From Bacteroidota bacterium (GTDB lineage: Bacteria > Bacteroidota > Bacteroidia > Chitinophagales > Chitinophagaceae): 13,273 nt of DNA. Where the stretch lies: NCBI GenBank assembly GCA_025361325.1, contig JANYAL010000005.1, forward strand, positions 1 through 13,273, given 5' to 3'. Positions 5,971-13,273 of the stretch are shown here, in pieces (within the stretch, counting starts at the first letter, position 1; every line of letters begins with the position of its first letter). A program made the position numbers and the translations under genes. Under the pieces are notes generated by a model that saw nothing but the letters and a program-made list of their open reading frames with translations, searched no databases and was not told the DNA's origin.

Positions 5971-6546
5971 ATGTCGGATTATTTTGTTCATCCAACGGCT
6001 ATTGTTGACGCGGGGGCTATGATCGGCGCCGGTACCAAGATCTGGCATTTTACCCACGTGATGCCGCATACGGCGATCGGCAGCAACTGTAATATCGGGC
6101 AGAACGTGTATATCGATAACAATACGGTCATCGGCAATGGCGTGAAGATACAGAACAATGTGTCGGTCTATAACGGGCTAATCCTGGAGGACGGTGTGTT
6201 TGTGGGCCCGTCGGTGGTGTTTACCAATGTCATCAACCCCCGGGGTTTCATCGAGCGCAAGATGGAGTTCAGGACGACACGGGTTAAAAAGGGTGCCACC
6301 ATTGGCGCCAACGCCACCATTGTTTGCGGCAATGATATTGGTGAATATGCCCTGGTAGGTGCTGGCGCCGTTGTTACTAAAGACGTACCCGCCTATGCAC
6401 TGGTGATGGGCAATCCCGCCCGGCAGAAGGGGTGGGTCAGTGAACAGGGCCACAGCCTGCAATTCAACGAAGCAGGTATGGCGGTCTGCCCGGGTGACGC
6501 AGCCCAATACGAGCTCAGGGATCATGCCGTGCATAAGATCTCCTAA
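5971..6546 (+). CDS. WlbB/QdtC-like left-handed beta-helix nucleotide-sugar N-acetyltransferase
   Basis: A 191-residue hexapeptide-repeat acyltransferase. From about residue 6 to 150 the chain shows the [LIV]G-x4 periodicity of a left-handed beta-helix, with family blocks KIWHFTHV (23-30), [10 protein letters not shown] (41-50), [10 protein letters not shown] (58-67), the loop FTNVINPR (84-91), [11 protein letters not shown] (110-120), [12 protein letters not shown] (129-140) and MGNPAR (146-151). These match the WlbB/WbpD and QdtC/FdtC group, which use acetyl-CoA to N-acetylate the 3-amino group of UDP- or dTDP-linked sugars. The substrate is not resolved: WlbB-like motifs favour a UDP-aminouronate, while rmlA/rmlB in the same locus would suit a dTDP-3-amino-6-deoxysugar. 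No partner aminotransferase or isomerase is in the window. The C-terminal tail, normally a zinc-ribbon-like end with Cys pairs, here keeps only an isolated CP at 173-174. ATG 5971 is preferred over TTG 5953. It is the first gene of the rightward cluster. Confidence 0.88.
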   Translation: MSDYFVHPTAIVDAGAMIGAGTKIWHFTHVMPHTAIGSNCNIGQNVYIDNNTVIGNGVKIQNNVSVYNGLILEDGVFVGPSVVFTNVINPRGFIERKMEFRTTRVKKGATIGANATIVCGNDIGEYALVGAGAVVTKDVPAYALVMGNPARQKGWVSEQGHSLQFNEAGMAVCPGDAAQYELRDHAVHKIS

Positions 6547-6560
6547 CTGAATTTCCCATC

Positions 6561-8096
6561 ATGAACTTTTTATGGCTGATAAAAGCGGAGACCTATCAAA
6601 GAGGGCTTGTGCTTTCCATCCTCTTCAATGTGCTGGCCAAAGGCGCATTGTTCCTGCTCACCATCTGTATTGCCGCTTATTTTGGCAGCGATATACGCAC
6701 CGATATCTATTTTTTCATCTATAGCAGCATGGTGCTGCTTTCGGCTTTCACCAATGCCATCGATACCATGGTGCTGGTGCCTGAATCGATGAGGCTGCGG
6801 GAGCAGGAAGGTAGTGACGCCGCGATGGTATTCCTGAATTATTTCGGGCGGCTGTATGTGCTGGCAGGTATTGCCGTATCTGTAGGGTTGTATTTTTTCG
6901 GCACCGGGCTCTTTGGTATTTTTTCAAAATTCAGTCCTGCCGATATCTTATTGTACAGGAACTATTTCCTGCTGGGCTCCGGCTATTTTTTCTTCCTGGT
7001 GCTCACGGGATACATGAACAATATCCTGACCTCGCTGAAATATTTCACCATACCGATGATCATCAGCGGCATCAACAGTGTCATCGTTATTGTTAGTATC
7101 GTATTGCTGCACCGGTCGTTCAACGTGGAGAGCATCTTCATCGGCGGACTGGCAGCCTATACCGTCAACCTGCTGATCCTGTTAGGGGTGATGAAACGCA
7201 TTGCGGCCTGGGATTTCGGACTCATCCGCGGAGGCATCAGGAGGCAGGTCTGGCATAAGATTATTTTTGCGAAGCTGGGACAACTGGCCACCGTAGCCAG
7301 CAGTTTCTTTCCACTTTTCCTGCTCAGCGGATTCGGCAGCGGGGTCATCAGTGTGATGAATTATGGTAAGAATATTGCCGATATACCCAACACCCTCGTG
7401 ACCGCGCAGCTCGCCAATGTTAGCGGCATACAGCTGAATGAGCTGTTTGCGCGGAATGACAGGCAGGCTATGAATGACAGCTTTGTCAGGGCTTCAAAGC
7501 TGCTCGTGTTCCTGCTGGTTCCGGTGGGGTTTTTCCTTTTTGTTTTTGCCACACCGGTGGTGCAGTTGCTGTACCAGCGGGATCATTTTGGTACAGGTTC
7601 AGTGGCGGGTACGGCGCGTTTTATGCAATTGCTGGCATTGACCCTCTTCAGCATCGGAATAAATGCCATGGTATCGCGTATCTTCATTGCCGTGCAGGCC
7701 ATCCGGCAGGCCTTTTATTACCAATTGTTGCTGAACGGTTTACTGATAGCTGCCATCTGGCTATGCTGCCGGCACTATGGTGCTTACGGTTATCCGTATG
7801 GAATTATTATCATGAACCTGGTCAATTATTTCGCCATGTATGGCATTTGTAAGAGACTGGCACCCTACATCAACTATGCGGCTGTGATGAAGTATACGGG
7901 ATGGGTGCTGCTGGTGAATGCGGCCATTGCAGCAGGTTTATATTTTCTGATGTCTTATCTTCCCGGTAGCGCCTGGGGCAGCCTGGTAACGGGCGGCTTC
8001 ATATACCTGGCCCTGTTACTGTTGTTCAATAAACTCTTTGGGCTGAACCCGGCACCCGGCCTTATCCTGCAATACCTGAAAAAGAAATTTGCTTAA
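6561..8096 (+). CDS. MurJ/Wzx-type lipid-linked oligosaccharide flippase
   Basis: A 511-residue integral membrane protein with about 12-14 hydrophobic helices spread along the chain. The opening (VLSILFNVLAKGALFLLTI, then TDIYFFIYSSMVLL) and the central/C-terminal blocks (LLVPVGFFLFVFATPVVQLLYQRDHF and AMVSRIFIAVQAIRQAFYY, read in DNA around 7510-7710) have the layout of the MurJ/MviN branch of the MOP exporter superfamily. In this setting the likely job is moving the undecaprenyl-linked repeat unit of a surface polysaccharide across the inner membrane; a true lipid II flippase is less likely because the neighbours are glycan-locus genes. It begins 14 nt after the acetyltransferase stop, and its 3' end overlaps the likely start of the FkbM gene by 8 nt, so it sits inside an operon. 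Length is normal for the family. Confidence 0.85.
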   Translation: MNFLWLIKAETYQRGLVLSILFNVLAKGALFLLTICIAAYFGSDIRTDIYFFIYSSMVLLSAFTNAIDTMVLVPESMRLREQEGSDAAMVFLNYFGRLYVLAGIAVSVGLYFFGTGLFGIFSKFSPADILLYRNYFLLGSGYFFFLVLTGYMNNILTSLKYFTIPMIISGINSVIVIVSIVLLHRSFNVESIFIGGLAAYTVNLLILLGVMKRIAAWDFGLIRGGIRRQVWHKIIFAKLGQLATVASSFFPLFLLSGFGSGVISVMNYGKNIADIPNTLVTAQLANVSGIQLNELFARNDRQAMNDSFVRASKLLVFLLVPVGFFLFVFATPVVQLLYQRDHFGTGSVAGTARFMQLLALTLFSIGINAMVSRIFIAVQAIRQAFYYQLLLNGLLIAAIWLCCRHYGAYGYPYGIIIMNLVNYFAMYGICKRLAPYINYAAVMKYTGWVLLVNAAIAAGLYFLMSYLPGSAWGSLVTGGFIYLALLLLFNKLFGLNPAPGLILQYLKKKFA

Positions 8097-8871
8097 GCCT
8101 GTCTACATAAAGATTTGCCGCTACCTCCTGGGTAAAAAATTCATGAAGGTGATGGAGGGGCCCTTGAAGGGGTACTTGTGGAGCACGGGCAGCAACTATG
8201 CATACCTCCTGGGTAATTATGAGGATCCGGCCACCCTCAGCGAGTTCATCAGCTGGTTACAGCCTGATACGATCTTTTATGACCTGGGGGGCAATATCGG
8301 CTTCTATGCCCTGCTGGCGAACCGTTATATCACCACCGGCAAGATCTATTCTTTTGAGCCGATGCCTGCCAGCCGCTTGGTCTTTGAAAAACACCTGTTG
8401 CTCAACCGTTCGCAGATACAGTATCATAATATTCGCCTCCTGCCCCTGGTTATTTCCGACCGGGAGAAGGAAGTAGCTTTCTCCAATGATGCAGGACAGA
8501 TGGAAGGGAACACCTATATCACCACATCGCCTTATTTCAAAAAAGCTGTCAATACCATCCGTGTGAAAAGCCATTCCATCGATGAACTGGTAGGGCTGGG
8601 TTACGATCCGCCCCATGTGATAAAGATCGATGTGGAAGGCGCTGAGTATGATGTGTTGCAGGGTTCGGTGAATACACTTAAACGATTCCGGCCACGCATA
8701 TTGCTGGCCACGCATCAATGTCATTTGCCGGGGGTTCGGGAGGATTGCGTGCGTTTCCTGGAGTCGCTCGGTTATGTGCTGCAGCATACGGGGAGGCATA
8801 ATAAGATGGTGTTGGGGTTGGATGATTATGTGGCGGTTCCGGGCGGGGTTGAGAAGGATTGGAAAGTTTAG
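8089..8871 (+). CDS. FkbM family SAM-dependent methyltransferase
   Basis: A 260-residue class I methyltransferase. Motif I DLGGNIGFY (65-73) and the acidic strand end YSFEPMP (87-93) form the SAM pocket, and IKIDVEGAEYDVLQGS (178-193) is the FkbM hallmark. FkbM enzymes O-methylate hydroxyls, and in polysaccharide loci they usually methylate a sugar in the glycan. The frame has a TTG at 8089 overlapping the flippase stop by 8 nt, and an ATG at 8143 (residue 19). I favour TTG because residues 5-30, including the KGYLW block, look like the conserved N-terminal lead-in and because the overlap fits translational coupling, but the shorter form cannot be excluded. The usual DIGAN motif reads DLGGN, a mild variant. 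The next gene begins 68 nt later. Confidence 0.88.
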   Translation: MLKPVYIKICRYLLGKKFMKVMEGPLKGYLWSTGSNYAYLLGNYEDPATLSEFISWLQPDTIFYDLGGNIGFYALLANRYITTGKIYSFEPMPASRLVFEKHLLLNRSQIQYHNIRLLPLVISDREKEVAFSNDAGQMEGNTYITTSPYFKKAVNTIRVKSHSIDELVGLGYDPPHVIKIDVEGAEYDVLQGSVNTLKRFRPRILLATHQCHLPGVREDCVRFLESLGYVLQHTGRHNKMVLGLDDYVAVPGGVEKDWKV

Positions 8872-8939
8872 ATGGTTTAGTGTGCACTTCATCGCCCGCA
8901 GCTCATTTACATCAACAAGAAAAGTGATTTATAAAGCTC

Positions 8940-10070
8940 ATGTACTTCATGAAGAATAAAGCAGCACATAAAATAAAACTGCTCATCCTCATACCTAACC
9001 TGGAATGCGGGGGGGCGGAGCGCTTTGCCACTGTTCTCTGCGATCATATTAACACTCATACATTTAAGGTTACCCTTGCGATATTGAATAACGACAACCC
9101 GTTCTACCACATCACCAACACCGCCATAGAAGTCATTGACCTGAAGGTGAAGCGGGTCAGGAGATCCCTGTTCGCCATACACAAGCTGGTTAAGGAAAAG
9201 CGGCCCGATATTATTTTCTCCCTCTCCAACCACCTCAACCTCTACCTGGCCATGTATCGATGGCTTTTTCCAAAGGGCATCAGTTTTATCGCAAGAGAGT
9301 CGAGCATCGTCAGCATGAACACAAAGCGTACCCGCTTTCCGGCACTCTATGCCTGGCTGGTGAAGAAATTCTATCACCGCTTTGATATGATCATCTGCCA
9401 GTCGGGGTACATGCAGGAAGACCTCATCCGCCATTTCCATATCTCCCCCGGCAAGACAAGGCTGGTCTGTAATTCCGTGGAAGAAAAGAACAGAACAGGC
9501 ATATCCGCCGATTCTCAACTGAAGGCACAAGGGGTTTATACCTTCATCACGGTAGCCAGGTTATCGGAAGAGAAGGGGATTAACCGCATCATACAAGCCC
9601 TTGCCGGCCTTAAGCTCGTTTACCGGTATCATATCATCGGCGACGGGGACAGGAAGAAGGAATTGGAAGGGTTGATCAGTACCCTACACCTGGAAGACAG
9701 GATCATTTTGCATGGTACAAAGACCGATCCCTTTTCCGGTCTGGAAGATGCCAGCCTCTTTCTCTTGGGCTCGTATTATGAGGGTTTTCCCAATGCTGCT
9801 GCAGAAGCGGGGGCCCTGGGCATACCGGTTATCGCCTTTGATGTTCCCGGCGGTACCGGGGAACTGGTTGTGCATGGGGAGAACGGGCTTTTGGTGGAAG
9901 ATGGAGATATTAAGGCATTCAGAGACGCGATAGAAATGGGGCTCAGGCTTAATCTGGACCGGAACCGTATAATAGCTTTTACAAAAAAGCGTTTTCCTGT
10001 ACAGCGCGCCATATCTGAACTGGAAACACTCTTTCAGGAATGTAGCCGGCGCCGCAATACCGTGGCATAG
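8940..10070 (+). CDS. Glycosyltransferase family 4 (GT-B fold) enzyme
   Basis: A 376-residue retaining GT-B glycosyltransferase, cytoplasmic or peripheral on the membrane. The N-terminal domain opens with LLILIPNLECGGAERFATVL (14-33), with the GGAER motif typical of this GT4 subgroup. The C-terminal nucleotide-sugar domain has TVARLSEEKG (204-213), HIIGDGD (231-237) and the E-x7-E signature EGFPNAAAE (281-289), which binds the donor. Donor and acceptor are not predictable. Start codons are ATG 8940 or ATG 8949 (MKNKAAHKIKLL); both leave the first strand complete. It follows the FkbM gene by 68 nt and precedes a second GT4 gene by 48 nt. The two GT4s share the GGAER opening and are likely paralogues adding successive sugars to the repeat unit. 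Confidence 0.9.
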   Translation: MYFMKNKAAHKIKLLILIPNLECGGAERFATVLCDHINTHTFKVTLAILNNDNPFYHITNTAIEVIDLKVKRVRRSLFAIHKLVKEKRPDIIFSLSNHLNLYLAMYRWLFPKGISFIARESSIVSMNTKRTRFPALYAWLVKKFYHRFDMIICQSGYMQEDLIRHFHISPGKTRLVCNSVEEKNRTGISADSQLKAQGVYTFITVARLSEEKGINRIIQALAGLKLVYRYHIIGDGDRKKELEGLISTLHLEDRIILHGTKTDPFSGLEDASLFLLGSYYEGFPNAAAEAGALGIPVIAFDVPGGTGELVVHGENGLLVEDGDIKAFRDAIEMGLRLNLDRNRIIAFTKKRFPVQRAISELETLFQECSRRRNTVA

Positions 10071-10118
10071 TGAAAAATATCGGATATTTACATACCTGCC
10101 ACAGAAAAAGTGCTTACC

Positions 10119-11291
10119 ATGACCGGAAAAAGGCCCAAACTGCTGATACTGATCAACACCCTGCAATCGGGGGGTGCTGAAAGGGTGGTCTCCCTGTTGC
10201 TGGAGCATTTGAAGGACGAGTTCGAGATCCACCTGGGCCTGTACAGCCGGATCATAGATTATGTGATCCCGCCTGAGATTTCCATACTCGACCTCAAACA
10301 ACCGCTTAAACAGAACAAAGTCATCCGGTTCCTTAAGCTGCCCTTTATATCCCATACCGTATACCGCTATTGCAGGAATAATAAAATCCGTACATCGGTG
10401 GCTTTTTTATACCGCCCCTGTTATATCAACGCCCTGATGAAAAGTTGCTGGGGTTATAAGGGGAAAGTGATCATGTGTGAGCGGACGCACCAGACCACCA
10501 TGCAGCAGAGCCATTCCGCCATTTACCGGATGTTCTCAAAATTTATGGTGCGGTTCTCGTACAAGCGGGCCGATCTGGTGCTGGCCAATTCCTATGCCAT
10601 GCAAACCGACCTTATTGAGAATTTCAGGATCAGGACCCCGGTAAGGGTGATCTACAACCCGATAGACCTGAATTTTATCAAGACGCATAAGGATGAAGCG
10701 CCGGACTTTGTCTTTGATAAGGGAGTTTTTCATTTTGTGAATGTGGGTGGGTTCCGGACTGAAAAGAACCACCTCCTCTTATTGCAGGCTTTCTTCATCC
10801 TGAAGAACCTGCCCTGTAAATTACTGATTGTGGGGGGTGGCGTATTGGAAGAGGTGCTCCGGCAAAAAGTAGCCGACCTGGGTATGCAGGATAAAGTGGT
10901 TTTCTGCGGATTTGACAAGAACCCCTTCAAATATGTGAGCAGGAGCGACTGTTTTGTACTGAGTTCCGATGTGGAAGGCTTCCCCAACGTACTTATCGAA
11001 GCCCTGGCCTGTGCCAAGCCGGTGATCTCTACGGATTGCAGTTCGGGGCCTCGGGAGTTACTGGCTCCGGATACGGACCTGCACCACCGGGCCATTAATA
11101 ATTACGAGATCGGGGAGTATGGCATACTTACTCCTGTCAATGACGTGATCGCCCTGGCTGCTTCCATGAGAAAGATGTATGAGGATAGCAGTTTGCGATC
11201 CAGGTATGCTCAAAAGGCCGCAGGAAGGGCCGAACAATTTGATGTGGATGAGATCAAACAATACTTTCATGTGGCTTTTACGGGCTTCTGA
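10119..11291 (+). CDS. Glycosyltransferase family 4 (GT-B fold) enzyme, second copy
   Basis: A 390-residue GT4 enzyme beginning at ATG 10119; an in-frame GTG at 10110 would add three residues. The opening is LLILINTLQSGGAERVVSLL (8-27), the middle has NVGGFRTEKNHLLLLQAF (208-225) and LLIVGGG (235-241), and the donor-binding E-x7-E is EGFPNVLIE (286-294) followed by ALACAKPVISTDCSSGPRE. A segment near 320-340 (HHRAINNYEIGEYGILTPV) is seen in GT4 capsule and LPS enzymes. Its predicted role is addition of one sugar to the lipid-linked glycan; linkage unknown. The last base of its TGA is the A of an in-frame ATG of the rfbB frame (11291), but that upstream start is not preferred for rfbB. Confidence 0.9.
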   Translation: MTGKRPKLLILINTLQSGGAERVVSLLLEHLKDEFEIHLGLYSRIIDYVIPPEISILDLKQPLKQNKVIRFLKLPFISHTVYRYCRNNKIRTSVAFLYRPCYINALMKSCWGYKGKVIMCERTHQTTMQQSHSAIYRMFSKFMVRFSYKRADLVLANSYAMQTDLIENFRIRTPVRVIYNPIDLNFIKTHKDEAPDFVFDKGVFHFVNVGGFRTEKNHLLLLQAFFILKNLPCKLLIVGGGVLEEVLRQKVADLGMQDKVVFCGFDKNPFKYVSRSDCFVLSSDVEGFPNVLIEALACAKPVISTDCSSGPRELLAPDTDLHHRAINNYEIGEYGILTPVNDVIALAASMRKMYEDSSLRSRYAQKAAGRAEQFDVDEIKQYFHVAFTGF

Positions 11292-11328
11292 TGCCTTTCC
11301 CGAGCCCTGCTTTCCCGAAATTAATGTC

Positions 11329-11336
11329 TATTTTTG
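11329..11336 (+). promoter_or_regulatory. Candidate internal -7 box TATTTTTG before rfbB
   Basis: An exact TAnnTTTG match ending 20 nt before ATG 11357, identical to the box before the acetyltransferase gene. It would let the dTDP-sugar genes be transcribed apart from the upstream glycan genes and supports ATG 11357 as the rfbB start. No good -33 element was found. Confidence 0.38.
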
Positions 11337-11356
11337 CCCGGCTTAAAAGCAATACA

Positions 11357-12403
11357 ATGCATACAATCTTAGTTACCGGCGGCGCAGGATTTATCGGGTC
11401 GCATCTGACCCGTTTATTTGTGACCAAATACCCCGTGTACAAGGTTGTGAATCTGGATAAGCTGACCTATGCAGGTAACCTCGAGAATTTGAGGGATATT
11501 GCCCATTACAGTAATTACCATTTTGTAAAAGGCGATATCACCGACCTGGATCTTTTGCGGCAGTTATTCAAGGAACATGGTTTTACGGCAGTGATCCATT
11601 GTGCGGCGGAGAGCCATGTGGACAGGTCCATCACCGACCCGCTGGCCTTTGTACGTACCAATGTGCTGGGTACGGCCGCTTTATTGCAGGCAGCCAGGGA
11701 TTCCTGGGGCGGTGAACTGGAGAACAAACTGTTCTACCATATTTCCACGGATGAGGTGTACGGATCTTTGGGTAAAGAGGGTCTTTTTACAGAAAAGACA
11801 GCTTATGATCCCCGCAGCCCATATTCGGCATCCAAGGCCTCCTCGGACCATATGGTGCGTGCATTTTATCATACCTATGGACTGCCGGTGAAAATATCCA
11901 ACTGTAGCAATAACTACGGCCCCTTTCATTTTCCGGAAAAACTGATTCCCCTATGCATCAATAATATCATTAATAACAAGCCCCTGCCCATCTATGGCAA
12001 GGGGGAGAATGTGCGTGACTGGATATATGTAGAAGACCATGTAAGGGCCATTGATACCATATTTCATGCAGGAAGGGTAGGTGAAACCTATAATATCGGT
12101 GGTCACAATGAGTGGACGAATATTGACCTTGTTAAGGAACTCTGCCGGCAGATGGATGAGAAGCTGAGCAGGGAAAAGGGCACTTCAGCCAAGCTGATCA
12201 CCTATGTAAAAGACCGTGCCGGCCACGACCTTCGTTATGCCATTGACGCCAGCAAATTAAAGAACGAACTGGGTTGGGTGCCTTCACTGCAATTTGAAGA
12301 AGGGATCTCCCGGACGATCGATTGGTACCTGGCTAATTCGGAATGGCTTGCTCATGTAACCAGTGGTGATTATCAAAACTATTATGCGAAACAATATCTT
12401 TAA
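11357..12403 (+). CDS. rfbB: dTDP-glucose 4,6-dehydratase (RmlB)
   Basis: Converts dTDP-glucose to dTDP-4-keto-6-deoxyglucose, the branch-point for dTDP-rhamnose and other dTDP-6-deoxysugars; cytoplasmic, NAD-dependent extended SDR. From ATG 11357 the product is 348 residues, the usual length. It has the Rossmann motif TGGAGFIG (7-14), DKLTYAGNLENL (34-45), HCAAESHVDRSI (81-92), the TDE triad (131-133) that supplies the catalytic Asp and Glu, YxxxK at Y156/K160, SNNYGP (184-189) and RDWIYVEDH (220-228). The frame extends up to an ATG at 11291 inside the previous gene's stop, adding 22 residues (MPFPSPAF...), but this extension is not part of the fold and precedes the promoter-like box, so I reject it. 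rfbA follows after 31 nt. Confidence 0.96.
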   Translation: MHTILVTGGAGFIGSHLTRLFVTKYPVYKVVNLDKLTYAGNLENLRDIAHYSNYHFVKGDITDLDLLRQLFKEHGFTAVIHCAAESHVDRSITDPLAFVRTNVLGTAALLQAARDSWGGELENKLFYHISTDEVYGSLGKEGLFTEKTAYDPRSPYSASKASSDHMVRAFYHTYGLPVKISNCSNNYGPFHFPEKLIPLCINNIINNKPLPIYGKGENVRDWIYVEDHVRAIDTIFHAGRVGETYNIGGHNEWTNIDLVKELCRQMDEKLSREKGTSAKLITYVKDRAGHDLRYAIDASKLKNELGWVPSLQFEEGISRTIDWYLANSEWLAHVTSGDYQNYYAKQYL

Positions 12404-12434
12404 TTAATATAAATTTCCCTTTTGGGACAGGTAT

Positions 12435-13273
12435 ATGAAAGGAATTATTCTTGCAGGCGGTAGTGGAACCCGGTTATATCCTATCACTATGGGGGTAAGT
12501 AAACAACTTATGCCTATTTATGATAAGCCCATGATCTATTATCCGTTGAGCACATTGATGCTTGCCGGAATCAGGGAGATATTAATCATCACCACTCCTG
12601 AGGATCAGCAGGCTTTTCAGCGTTTAATGGGCGATGGAGGGCATTGGGGGTGTACAATTAGTTATGCTAAGCAGGAAGTGCCGAATGGTTTGGCACAGGC
12701 TTTTGTGATCGGTGAAAAATTCATTGGCAGCGACAGTGTGGCATTGGTGCTGGGCGATAATATTTTTTATGGCAGCGGGTTCAGTAAAATATTGCAGTTG
12801 AGTGTAAACCCCGATGGCGCCCTGATCTTTGCCTATCCCGTTAGTGATCCGGAACGGTATGGCGTAGTGGAATTTGATGAAAATAAGCAAGCCATCAGTA
12901 TTGCTGAAAAGCCAAAACATCCTAAAAGTAATTATGCAGTGCCCGGGCTTTACTTTTATGATAACAGTGTAGTGGAGATCGCCAAGAATATTCAGCCCAG
13001 TCAACGCGGCGAGTATGAGATCACCACGGTGAATGACCACTACCTGCAGCAGCATAAGTTAAAAGTGGCGGTGCTTGACCGGGGTTTTGCCTGGCTGGAT
13101 ACCGGAACTTTTGAATCCCTGCATGACGCTTCAGAGTATGTACGTGTGATCTCCAAGCGGCAGGGCCTGATGATTGGTTGCCCGGAGGAAGTGGCGTACC
13201 GGATGGGGTTTATCAATAAACAGGAGTTATTGGAGCTGGCAGGTAAACTGGAAAAGAGTGGGTATGGGGAATA
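12435..13273 (+). CDS. rfbA: Glucose-1-phosphate thymidylyltransferase (RmlA), last residues beyond the window
   Basis: Joins dTTP and glucose-1-phosphate to give dTDP-glucose, the substrate of the adjacent RmlB. 279 codons and two bases of the next are present. Known RmlA proteins are about 286-300 residues, so only the C-terminal tail is missing. Visible motifs: GGSGTRLYP (8-16) for nucleotide binding, [17 protein letters not shown] (22-38), LGDNIFYG (106-113) with the metal-binding Asp108, EKP (158-160), GLYFYD (171-176), RGEYEIT (191-197) and WLDTGT (220-225). It is a typical short-type RmlA. The gene starts 31 nt after rfbB; rfbC and rfbD, if present, would be to the right. No strong promoter is seen in the gap, so it is probably co-transcribed with rfbB. 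Confidence 0.96.
   Translation, partial: MKGIILAGGSGTRLYPITMGVSKQLMPIYDKPMIYYPLSTLMLAGIREILIITTPEDQQAFQRLMGDGGHWGCTISYAKQEVPNGLAQAFVIGEKFIGSDSVALVLGDNIFYGSGFSKILQLSVNPDGALIFAYPVSDPERYGVVEFDENKQAISIAEKPKHPKSNYAVPGLYFYDNSVVEIAKNIQPSQRGEYEITTVNDHYLQQHKLKVAVLDRGFAWLDTGTFESLHDASEYVRVISKRQGLMIGCPEEVAYRMGFINKQELLELAGKLEKSGYGE

Noticed and set aside
8872..8939. Extra small gene between the FkbM and first GT4 genes
   Set aside because: Only 68 bp, with no start-to-stop frame of useful length and no RNA-like hairpin seen.
11291..11356. 22-residue N-terminal extension of RmlB from ATG 11291
   Set aside because: RmlB normally starts just before the TGGAGFIG motif; the extension has no fold-related sequence and covers a promoter-like box.
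12624..13055. 143-residue minus-strand frame inside rfbA
   Set aside because: Antisense shadow of a well-conserved RmlA sequence.

Overview
The window looks like a chromosomal segment of a Bacteroidota bacterium, probably Chitinophagaceae-like. The evidence is family content, start codons with no visible Shine-Dalgarno sequence, and TAnnTTTG-type -7 promoter boxes just upstream of several genes. No rRNA, tRNA, CRISPR array, IS element or phage gene was recognised.

Left part (1-2274, minus strand): a visibly AT-rich, tightly packed group of three genes. In transcription order they are a stand-alone photolyase/cryptochrome FAD-binding domain protein with an unusual C-terminal extension, a 49-residue DUF2256 zinc-ribbon-like protein with a probable TTG start, and a DPRP-type (PhrB/CryB-like) photolyase-family protein that runs off the left edge. 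The spacings are 2 nt and a 4-nt ATGA overlap, so this is probably one operon for DNA photorepair or blue-light sensing. A run of ten C lies 39 bp upstream of the first gene, near where composition changes.

Middle (2410-5882, minus strand): a multi-pass membrane acyltransferase of the HGSNAT/DUF5009 group and an Uup-like ABC-F ATPase. Between them is a gene-free stretch of about 425 bp holding a 17-bp palindrome, 11-bp degenerate repeats, a 10-bp inverted repeat and a 9-bp tandem repeat.

Right part (5971-13273, plus strand): a surface polysaccharide (O-antigen or capsule) locus, divergent from the ABC-F gene. It encodes a WlbB/QdtC-like hexapeptide-repeat sugar N-acetyltransferase, a MurJ/Wzx-type flippase, an FkbM methyltransferase, two GT4 glycosyltransferases, RmlB (dTDP-glucose 4,6-dehydratase) and RmlA (glucose-1-phosphate thymidylyltransferase, missing its last few residues at the right edge). 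RmlA and RmlB make dTDP-4-keto-6-deoxyglucose. The acetyltransferase implies an acetamido-sugar, the two GT4 enzymes assemble the repeat unit, the flippase exports it, and the FkbM enzyme may O-methylate it. No polymerase, initiating transferase, aminotransferase, rmlC or rmlD is visible, so the locus must continue to the right or be completed elsewhere.

The most unusual material is the photolyase/DUF2256 module, especially the domain order of its first protein, and the repeat-rich intergenic stretch. Nothing here is clearly a new defence or mobile system.
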